In this document: positions 26,101 to 38,100 of the stretch, one piece after another
Layout of the letters: each line of letters starts with the position of its first letter
How positions within the stretch are numbered: position 1 is the stretch's first letter
NCBI GenBank assembly: GCA_030762175.1
Contig: CM060842.1
Span: 47,974,501 to 48,038,500, forward strand
From: Metallyticus violacea
Taxonomy: Eukaryota > Arthropoda > Insecta > Mantodea > Metallyticidae
Direction of reading: 5' to 3'
Length of the DNA: 64,000 nucleotides
The notes under the pieces: generated by a model
Database searches by the model: none
Told to the model about the DNA's origin: nothing
The model's input: the letters and a program-made list of their open reading frames with translations, nothing else
Made by a program: the position numbers and the translations under genes

Positions 26101-29100
26101 CACATGTCCCCAAAATCAAATTTTTCTAGCTTTTTCTTTATCTTGTTGAGCCAAGTACCACCTTGATTAAACCTTTGCTGACCTACCAAATATTGGTATA
26201 GTACACTATGCTTCTCTAATAATTCTAAACCAATATTTCAATATTCTCTCCATAATTTTCCCTTTACTGCCTATTCTGCCTAATTCATCTTGGACCAAGT
26301 CATTAGACCAGGCCCTGGGTATGCCCAATATTTGTCTGCAAAAGTTTCTGTGCACCAGATTCACTTTAACCCACTCACCCTCCAAACCCCAGATCTCAAC
26401 TCCATACAGCATTTTGGCCCATAGACTCTCCGACCAATTTACTTGCGTCCCTGGTATTTTATTTCAACATACCCTTATAGCTTTCAAGGAAAGCTTCCCT
26501 TTAGCTAATACCATCTTCTTTTGATCACTCCAATCACCCTTACTACTTACTCTCACCCATAAGTAATCAAATTTGTTAACCACCTCAATCTCTCTTCCTT
26601 GTCAAGACCATTCTTCATCTTTCCTTAACTTGTTGCCCTTTTTAAAGACCACATTTTTTTATTTATTTGGTTTAATATGTAAACTTCACTTTCTGAAATA
26701 TTTATCTATTGCTTCAATTGATTTATTTAGTCCCACCTTAGATATAGACAATGCCACAAGATCATCTGCAAATAAAAACCCAGGTATTTTATTATTATTA
26801 TTATTGATTATTGGAACATGACTATTTACTGCATTAATTTCCTCTAGGATATCGTCAATGAACAAATTGAATAATATAGGACTTGATTTATAATCCTGCC
26901 TTAGCCCTATATTATTTGAAATAGCTTACATTACTTTACTATTCACTATTTACTATTTTTATACAAAACTCATTATCAGTATATATTCTTTTTAATACTT
27001 CTAAGAACCAGTTACTTATTCCCTTACTACTCAATTTTACCCATAGCACTTCCTGATTTATTGTGTCAAAAGCTTTTTCTATTTACCCACTAATGTATTT
27101 ATTATAAACATATTATCTACTTAAAATACTAATTAGAACTTGTACAGTGAAGTTAATCATATAAGGATCAGTGTATGATTGAGTAAAACTACACACTCTT
27201 ATAGGCTCCATTTACTTGATTAAATCCATGTCATTTGTTCCTTGTGGGCTCAAAGGCTTCTTATTAACTTGATATGCTTGTTGGAACTTTTACAGAAAGT
27301 AAACAAGTAAGTGGAGCCAATAAGAGTGAGCAGTTCCACTCAATCATACAATGATCTTAATTATATTATCTACTGTTCATTTCCCAATTCTAAATTTCAT
27401 TTGAAATTCGGAAAGAACATTATATTCTAGCAAACTGCTTGCTAAAACAACAGTAAAATTTTTTCCTACATTTATATCAATACAAGGCATTTATAACTAT
27501 TTGATTTATCTGTGTTTCTCTTCCCTTTATATAATGGGTGGATATTGCTTTCCTCCAGTTCTCTGGCACATACCTCTTCTCTTTAACCAAGTTGAGAAAA
27601 CTTGTTATAATCTTGACTGTACTTACATCATTAACCATTCTTTCAGAAATTCTGATGGAATACCATCTACACCAGTTTCTTTATTTTTTCATTTCTTTCA
27701 CTTGTTTTACGACTTCCTCATCTCTTAATATACTATCCAAAATTTCTACACAACTATTACTAGTTTCCAAGTCTGGCATTATATTTACATATATGTTCAA
27801 TGTACAGTGTTTTAAAATATTCTAACCAATCCTCTGGGTCAACATTATGCTGATTTACATGTTTTTTACAGGTATTCCTTTCTCCAAATTCCTAAATTTC
27901 TCTTCGTTATTCCAATGTATCTTAGGTTACAATCTGTACATTTAACTTCATAAATGCCTGATTTCTGTTCTGTTGTTATGCTGTCTTTTACTGTGGAACC
28001 TAATAAACTTGTTGTGGTAAATTGGGTATTATGTGGAACTTTCTCAACAGAACAGAAATCAGGAATTTATGAAATTAAATGCGTAAATTGTAACCAAAGA
28101 TACATATACAGAGTGAAAAGAAATTTAGAAATGAGGAGAAGGGAACACTTTAGGAATATTCATTTTAAAAACAAATTGATACATCAACAGTGGCTGCTGA
28201 AAGAGCTTCATAACCCATAGAGCTATCTACTTGGGAAAACAATTTTCATCCTAAATAAGGGGGAAAAAATAATGAATATTGATTTTCCACCCATGGATGA
28301 ACTCTTACTCAAACCATCAAAGACCACCACAGAAACACCTTGGGATTAAGCCACCAAATGGAGTAGTTGATGATCAAACGACTGCTCCTGAAATATACCC
28401 TAATGTTGTATGAGTGAGTTAGTATGAACATTTAAAACATTATAATAGTATATCTCATCTATTTTTTATCCTCTTTTATGACCAAAAATGTACTTTTTGC
28501 CTGTTTCTCTAATTCCTTTACTCAATGATCTCCTTATAAAGCTTACACCACCAGGCATTCTCCCTTTTATTGTTGGCTTTAGTCCCTTAATTCCTCCATA
28601 TTCAAAATCTTGTACAATATCTTATTTGTTTAACCATGTTTTTGCTACTCTAAATAATCTAATTATTGTTTTTAAATTTCTCAAATTTAAAAACTCAAAA
28701 AATTGGCTTGAGTATGCTGTGGCATGATAAAGTAAAGAAAGAGGTTTTGGAGAGAAATTAAACAAAGAATGTATGATATGAAAGGAGATATTGGATAGTT
28801 TTAGTAATAAAAATTCATTGAGGGTTTATAGGGAGTTAAAGGAAATGGGATAGAGAGAATTATGTGGATGAAGGTGACAAGTTGACAAGGGAGAGAATTG
28901 CATGGGTCCTGACAGGAATAATGAATCTGAAAGGAATAACAGATTTAAAATAAAGGAATGTCTGATGTGTGGAATGCAAGATAGTTACTGGCATGCAACT
29001 ATGGAATTTAGTGAAACTAAAGAAATGAGAGCAAAATTTAAGATTGATAAGTGGGTTAACTTACCAATAGAGATAAGGGGAAACAAGTTGGTGAATATGA

Positions 29101-32100
29101 AAACAAAGCAGAAAATCTTGCAGTTTGGGATTTATTTCAGTAATGTTAAAAGAAAATGGTTGAAAAAAATAAGTAAGAAATGAGAACCAAATCAGGCAGA
29201 AACATAATTTAAGCTGGTTTTTGAACAGTTAATTTTGTAGATATAAGTTACCTGATAGTTAAGTAACCACAAGGTTGAAACTATTTGGGCCACTTGGTTG
29301 CACAGCAACTTGGGAAGATTTACCTGAGTGACTATGGTTGTATTTTCTTGTATGACTGAGCGATTGTAAAGAGTACTGTGGAAGCTTGTTGTATTAAGTG
29401 GAAATAAAGTCAATTCAATTCATACTTATATTAAAATATATTTATGTACTTATAATAATAAAGAAAGTATTTACTACCACTACTACTAGAGCACTGTTTC
29501 TGCCTGACAGTTATTAAGCTCAGCAGTTAAAGCACTTACATCATCTAACCATTCCAATGGCAGCACCTTCCCTCCACACCAATTTTGTGTGTTTTCCACA
29601 CAGATGAGTGAAGTGACAGGTTCATGATCATCATCCTCTCGCACCTTGCTTTCCATTATATTCAAATCAAAGGTTCCATCTGATTTGTTAGGGAGAGTGC
29701 AAATTTGCACTCCAGCTATCTGGTACAGAACACATGGAACAAATACAGTCATGGGACATGCCAAAAGTACATAAACATAAACAATAGCTCAACTTTTCAG
29801 AAAAATAACTTACTACGGTTCTATTGTGAAATACATACTCATTAACCAGGTTTTGCAAACTCTAGCATGCTATAAAACAATGCTTCCCAAACTTTTTCAA
29901 TTCATAAACCCCTTTCATAAAGATCTGAGCTAAGCAAACCTCCTATTAATATACAAAATGTTTAACCTTAAATTAGACTAATGCTGCTGTGGTTACAGTA
30001 AATAAGCCTACCTTAGGATTTTCCTCCAAAAATTATGTAACACGGATTAAAATATTGAAACTCTATAAGTTTAAATAAGTATACATTCATTTTACCTTTA
30101 AAACATTAAAACCAAATTAAATAGGTAAGTTAATAATGCAATACCACATTCCCCCTATCTTTGATGTCCTACTTTTATATTTCATACATTTTAATTTAAA
30201 TCAGACAGTGAGAATTACCTTTTTATATTATTGAAATATTTTATACAGTGAAAGAATTCCATGTGGGCTAAAGTTACAGGTACAGGATAGTTTCAATATT
30301 TTAAACAAAATAGCTTGCTTTGGACTTAAAGATTCTCCTGGCATGCATCTCAATATCCATAATCAAACTCTTCTCCTTATAATAACTAAGGAAACTATTC
30401 TCTGTCATTAAATATTTAAACTAATTTCAAGGATATGAAAACAATTAATCTAATCCACTATCATATTTCAGGTGTAAAATATAATAATTATTTCATTAGT
30501 TTAGGTCTACCAAGCGAACAAACAAGAAAAGTAGTATGGTATTAGCACTACTATATCGTTTTCTAATGTTAATTCAACTGAATAACTTGTGAAAGAAGCC
30601 TATACCAAACTTGTAATATACTGGAAAATATGGGAGATACTGGCTGGTAAATTAGCTGTTTCTAAGGTGCCACTGACAGTGACAGAATCAGAGTATGGAG
30701 AGGTGAATGAGTTCATTTGTGAACAGTTTATGAATACATTAGTGTAGAAGCTGCCTGCCTGTTAGTGGATCAATTATACAAGAAAAATCACAGCAGAAAG
30801 AGAAAGAACTGATGTGGAAGATTTTGTTGCTAGCAATGGGTGGCTTGATGTTGATGAATCTAAGGGTAGATCAATTTCAATCTTTCAATCTGGTACAGTT
30901 GACTTACAGTATTCTCTTTGTAAATGTAATATATTGCTTTGTCTTAAAACAATTAAATATGGCATTGACAAGTAAATGCATACATATCACTTTTAATATA
31001 CATATTACTGTAAGTTAATCATAAGATAAAACAAGCCCTCTTCTCCATTCCAAAATGACACACTTTAATTTAGCGATTTTTTTTTCAAAGAAGAACAGGC
31101 AGCTGCTTAAGGCAGATTTCACTGTATACTTGAGAGGTACTAAACATTTATTTTTAAATTCTCTTAAAAATAATGTACAACTAATAAACAGAAAGAAATA
31201 TTTTCCAAACAAAAGTAGTACAGAAGGTAGCTAATTCTGGATTACTGGTGTTCTATAAATTTGCTAAAGAAATTTCCATAAAATACTTTAATGCAGCATA
31301 TATTATTTCTATATTATCATCACTTTGTTGTTATAAGACACCTAACATGATAGTATACTTTTGATTAATGTGCCTGAAACTGCAAATCTTACCTGAGCTG
31401 GTCCTCCTTGTTCAAAAAGAAATGTGTGACTTAATTCTCCAGCAATCATTTCACTTCCCCGTTGGCTGCAGTGAACCATAACTGAAGAATTTCAAAAAAT
31501 GTCTCATTTCACAGCATTAATAAACATCTCAGTCAATCAAGTGTATACCATTTCCCTTCAAATTGAAATTAAAATATAAAAAAGACAACATGAATGTACA
31601 CTGGTCACAAATATAAACAAGCTCATTCACAAGCTTTTTTATCATTGAGTGTCCAATCCTAAGTAAGCATTAGAAAGTAATTCTTAATTAACAGAAGGCA
31701 TAAATGACAGCTGAAGTGGATACAATAATGAAGAAAAAAGATGAAAGTTAAACACAACATGAATACAACAATTAGATACATAATGGCATAAAATGGATCA
31801 CAAGGTAAAAATTGAACATAAAAGGAGCAGAACATTAAGGACACAGAAAGGTATAGTAAATATTGTAGCCAATTTAATAAAATAAACAACAATTTGTGAA
31901 ACTGGAAAGACTGGAGAATGTCCCCCCACCCCATAACAAATTTAAATCAAGGTATCATAGTTTCCTTTCTAAAAAATTAGGTGCATTTAGGTAAATAAAA
32001 TATTTTAAAAAATTATATTATAATCTATAAGCTTTTATCCAATGTGGCCAGCATTAGATAAAAACCAATAATAGTTTAACACTTTAAATGCAATGAAGAA

Positions 32101-35100
32101 TTTGTCTACAGACTTATAAATTCAATTTTCAAGCAACATCTTTATTTATTTATTTATTTGGAATAGTGGTTAACACCCATTTTTACTGCTGATCATCATC
32201 TTAATCACATATTTAAATTATTTTAATGAGATAGCTTAATATGTACCTAAAGTCCATACTACATACTTCAGATTAGCAACAAAATAATACATATATTAAA
32301 AGTTCAGATAGTAATTAACACAAATTGGAATACAAAATATACAATATTAGATATATTTTATAAAATGTATGTAAAAGGGGATTGAAATGAAAATTAATTG
32401 CTCATTTTTAGTTTACAACTAATATAAATTGTAAAGAGGCATTTCTCAATAAGATTCTGTTTTCATTCTATTTTAAAATTTTGCTCTGCTGGCATTTTTA
32501 AACTTCAAGTAAATTGTTATGTAGTATACAATACAGTATAGTATTGTGTCCTCCACATGTAGACCAGTCCAAAGCTGGCAGGCGCAACTGCACACACCAA
32601 AAATTAAGGATTTGTATTGCAGCTGATATGATCAGTTAATCATTTTTATTTGCTGTAACATTTTAAGAAATGAATCAGCTGCTAAGTGTCATGCAGAATT
32701 TCAAGAACATCATCTTTGGGTTTATCCACGATAGTTCTACAGGTCATAAAATAGTGCTTAAATTCAAAACATCAGGATGAGTGTTAGACAAGAAAATTAG
32801 ATGCAGGTGTCACGTGTTAACTGAGAAAAAACTGGATGATATCTCTGCTGGATTAGGACAATCAAAGCAAAAATCTTTTGCAAAGTTAGCATAGCAAGTG
32901 GGGATCAGTCATACATCAGCACATTCTTCTATAAAATTGCTAAAATTTAATCCCTACAAGGTTAATGAAGTACACCTTACAACCCTCCAATTCAGGAAGG
33001 AGAAATTTCATCTTCTGTAAAAAAGGTAAGCATGTTTTCAGTACTTTGCCAATCGTGCAGTGGACTGGGTGTGAGCAACTGCACTGTATGCTCTCAACTG
33101 CTGGCTAGGTTTGCATGTGGGGAAAACAAAACAAAAACTTGATATAATACATATACCTTTAATAAGACGACTTCTTTGTTTATGCAGTCTTTCCCCTTGT
33201 TTATAGCTGTAATAATCTTTTCTTCCTTATTTTTTTTTTTAAATATATTTTGCCTTTTCTGATAAACTGAACTATTCTGCCTAATAAAATGCAATTAACA
33301 ATGTCTTTATATTTCTATATCAAATTTAGCTTGAAATAGTTTTTATACATACTTTTCTATTAAATTAATACTATATTTAGGTTACCTAAGCCCATATAAT
33401 CCAAATATCAATTCCATACAAATATTTGAGTAAAGTAAGGAGGGAACATCATTTTCAGAACAATAATATCCAATATCTAGGAAAGTTTCTGAGTAATCAT
33501 AATCCCAAACTCATTTTCTTTACTCACATATGACACACATGGAAGTCATATGAGCATTAGGTAGATTATTGTCCAATTATATACTGTCTCGAGAATTTGT
33601 AAGGCAATTTTTCCTATAAATTTTCAAATTGGGGGAATTTAACCATCACTTCCACTCCAATATTAAAAATTCAGTTTTAGATTTACTTACATTAAATTGT
33701 AAATGATTATCATCAGATTTATAACATGCAGACTAAAAATTGTTGATTGTCCTACAGTATTTAAAAATAATATTAGTGTGAACAACATAGGAAGAGGAAA
33801 GAGTGGCTACTTAATGCTTAGGTGATTCATGTGTTAAATATGAGTAGACCTATAATAGATACAGTTATCTTACCAATGATACATGGTAGTTTTGCCAGAA
33901 GGCAGACATGTTTGAGCAACATAAATGCTCCCAGCCTTAAGAGCAGGTCATTTTAGAAAACAAGGTATCATCCCAATGGTAAAGACCATCAGGTGCAAAG
34001 CAGGTCTTTGAGTAAAACTTGATGGAAAGGAGAGGGAATCCCCATGCACATGTATAAGAAGTATTTTAATGATTTTCTGGGTAATACCAATTATAGATCT
34101 ATATAACAATAATAGCAGGATGTCAAAACAATATAGGAAGTATTTAACAATTCAAGATTTCCTGAGTATTATTGACATACAAGAGATAACAGTGGAACTC
34201 TCTGATTGACTATGCTATATGTGATGAAATACAATAATTTGTTTTATTCTGTATCTTTTTGCATTATTTGCAGTTCTTCAAGTATGGTTTCAATACATCA
34301 AATGTTTTGTCTCTTACTCCATAATATTTTGTCTCATATGTAACATATTAAAAAAGACATTTTTAAAAGACAAGAAACAGTGCGACTACTTTTACCTCTC
34401 TATCTAAATGTGAGTGTCTCATTTATAAATATTTACCATAGCTGTAATGATTTAGGATGGGTCAGTGTAATGGGAATAAGAGGTGTCCATTTAGATGCAT
34501 ACAGATCGATTTTTAAATTGTCATAAAACAAAATGGCAATTAACTAGTTTTTACTTCATACCAATAAAGTGATTTTAAAAAAACTGTTGATGTTTTACAG
34601 TACTTTGTTATTTTTTGTTTCATTTCCCCATCTATATTTTCCTTAAATGATGCCTATATACTAATTGGATGTTAAAACTGTTAATCAATATTACATTAAT
34701 AATTTTCAAAAATAAAAATAACAGTAATACACATCATGCACGTTCATCCCCTTTAAAAATTGCCCCAATTATTCCATTCTTAGATAATCTAATGTGTTTT
34801 CATCTATAGTAGTATTTATTATACAGATAAATATATTGATTAATTCCATTTCACTTTAACTAAGAATTGTTTAAGAAATATGATCCCTGCCAAGAAAGTT
34901 AGATTTTTAAATTAATTAATTAACTATTTTGCCTATTTCCTTGTTTGAAGTATAATCAAATGTGAAACTGTATTAATTTTTAAAGTTAATTACAATTATT
35001 TTAGAGTTCAGTAATTTATAAAATAATTATTAAACTTGTTAAATGAATTGTTCATTAGAATCTAGAGTTATGTTTCCAGTTTATTTTTATTATTCTCTTT

Positions 35101-38100
35101 CACCTCCTAATGTCCCAACCAAAATGTTTTGAATTTACCACAAGAATCCAATTTGCCCTTCATAGCAAGGACTGAAGCATATTCTTTTTTTTTTTCTAAA
35201 GCTTTATACATATTTTATGTATCTAATTGCATCATTTTATAGAACTCATTATATATTTTTTATCCCATTTTGTAACATCTTTTCATAGGATTCAGAGAAT
35301 TTTTATTATTTTCTGTTTTTCAGTAATTTTGAAATAAATTAGTTTTAGTTGGTTATTAATGTCTTTTTTGTCTTATTTTCCCCATTAGTTTTTTTGCAGA
35401 GATCTTTTATTGGGGGATGGCAATGTTTACATGAAGATGTCAATGAATCTGATGCCCACGAGTACCTAGTTTCTTGGCTTAGGAAAATCTCATTCAGGCA
35501 AGTTACCCTTACTATGAATCAACCACACACACCAATTCACACATGTACATTTAGTGTAAAAGCCACATTTAATTTAGCTTTCAAAAAACAATTCAGTGCA
35601 TTCATGTTGAGAATTATATACAATTAGGTTTCTAGGCCATGGTCTATTATCATTTTCCCTTTTGTGACTACAGATTTTGTTTTCAACTGCAGGAACATTC
35701 TTAAATGAAGATATTTTCCTTTATTTTAAGCAAATGCATTTTGAATCAATTGTGAGTCTGATTGGGCAATTCAGCTCATCTCCAAATAGTAAGGTGTATG
35801 AACTGGGTATTTGCAAAATAGATATCAGTATTTGGGAGCTTTTTACACCATTTTCCTTTCTTTTTATATTACTTTGCTTGTAAATTTGAATTGTCTCTTC
35901 GTGCAGTCTGATATAACAATTAGGTGTTGTAGCCAGAATTTTGATGTCTTCAAACATGGTCCCAGTGGTCATCTTGAAAATAGTAATGACATATCTCAAT
36001 AGTGCCACCTAGTACGAATGTTCTACTATTGAAATGATCGTCTGCATGATCAAAAAACCTGAAATCATCATATATTCATACAGCGGCCAATTGAACTTAC
36101 ATGTTACCAATTACACACATTGTTATTCTATGCTATATCACAACACTATTTTCTCACCTTTCCTAATGTAATACTAAAGTGTAACCTGTTTGAATCCATT
36201 ATTAAATTTGCTCTCTAAGATCCCATGTTCTGAAAATAAAAGTACAAACAATGTACAAATTATATAAATGCTACTTAAATTTTTATTTAGGTTAGAAAAA
36301 TATGTCTTTAAATGGTATTATTAAGAAGATATTAATAAGGGTTGAATTTTTAATTCTAGGTATGCTTTATTAGGATGTTTATAAGCTGTTGCTTAAACGT
36401 TTCTTATGAAGTTAGATTAGCTTTAATTTTATCTTTTATTCCATATTTTTATTCCCTACTCTTAAAGATTAGGAGTATAAATAATTAAACAATTTCATAA
36501 ATGACATTAATAAACGGTCCATGGAAAAAAAATTCATAATTGAAAACTTAACTTTGCCTGTAAATTGTTTCTTTTGCCTATCACTCTGTAACTGCAGTGA
36601 AAGAATTATATTTTCTATGACCTTAAAATAATGATATGTTAAGTGTATAACATCTAAAGCACATACTTGCTAGCATATTCCCCATTGTTCCACTGGGAAC
36701 AAAAAGTGCACTGTCTTTTCCTAGCAATGCTGCAGCCTTTGCTTCCAGAGCTGCAAACAAAAAAAACCAGATATTAGAAACAGAATTATTACTTGCACTT
36801 ACTTGCTCTATCTCCTCTAGAAGTACAAAGAACTATTGTGATTTGTGCAGAACAGAATGTTGAACAACATTGTAATTATGTGAGTTTTTCAACAAATAAC
36901 CAAATGCTTTCATTGCATTTCAATAAACTGCTCTGTAGTTTGATGACTCCTATCAGCAGAAAGGTTAATCCTTCATCTAGCAGTATATTAGGCCTTCATG
37001 CAGCACTATTCACTTGGGAGTTAGAAGGCGATATATGAGGTCATGTTTACTGCACCCAGCATGGATCCAAAGTTGCAGCAAAGTATGGGAATTAAGTTTT
37101 GTGTTCTACTAAACAAAAGTTTAATGCAGACCTTGGAAATGGTGCAGCAAGCTTATAAGGAGCATACATTAGGCAAAACACAAGTCTCTGAGTAGCATAA
37201 ACATTCAAACTGGGCTCAAGAACACCTTAAAGAATCTCAACATCCTGGAAGACCCAAAATGAATAAACTGAAGTCAATATGAACAGTAATGAGCAAAAGG
37301 ACCATCATTTAACAATTTGTTTATTTTTTAATAATATTTAATACCTGTTTTTACTGCTGAGGCATAACAGGGGTTTCATTTAACAATTATAGAGATTGCA
37401 GACATCATGTGTTGTTGTTGTTATTATCATCATTGTTAAGTACTGAAGGGATCACTGAAGAGAAAAATCACCCAGAAGTGACCAAATCTTGTCAAGACGG
37501 GATGAATTTTACACTAGGATGAATGAGTGACTCATCAAGCCCTGCATAAGTCAAGAACTCATCAAGGAATAGGGCACCTGTCTTATTCCCCAGATGGTGC
37601 CTTAAAACTTTTACCTCTTACCAAAATGAAAAAGGAACTTCATGGTTGCCATTTTGAAAATGATAAGGAGCTGAACGGTGTTGACACGGATATTCTGAAC
37701 AGACTATCAAAAAAAGGGGTTCACAAGTGTTTTTGAACAATGGACAAATTGTTGGAATATTTTATTTTATTAGATGGGGAATTCTTTGAAAGTTTGTAAG
37801 GGAATATGAATGACTAAATCATTATGCATTAATGATAAAATTAGCTTGGTTATTTTTGCACTCACATATGGGGATCAAATTTTAATTCAACATATTACAT
37901 GAGCTAACATATATTTTATCATATTACCCATTCTCTCTTTAACAATGAACAATTTTTACTGAAACAAATTATAATTTTATATTCACAGAATACATTTCAT
38001 ATCACTAAGACAAAAACATTTAAATGCTAAACAATTAAAAAGCAATAATATTTTCAACAACGAAAGAAATGTTCTTGACTAGTAATGCTACAGAAATGAC

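Larger units (their letters stand above)
29720..35720. other. Aldolase intronic sequence, mostly unannotatable
   Basis: Apart from exon 3 (31481-31393) and a SINE end near 32150, I see no gene or element. Poly-T and poly-A runs occur, for example at 33225 and 35190. Confidence 0.55.

Noticed and set aside
29486..29539. Open-frame extension of aldolase exon 4 past GATGAT
   Set aside because: The residues after LDD do not fit the family, and GTAAGT at 29539-29534 is a consensus donor restoring the expected spacing.
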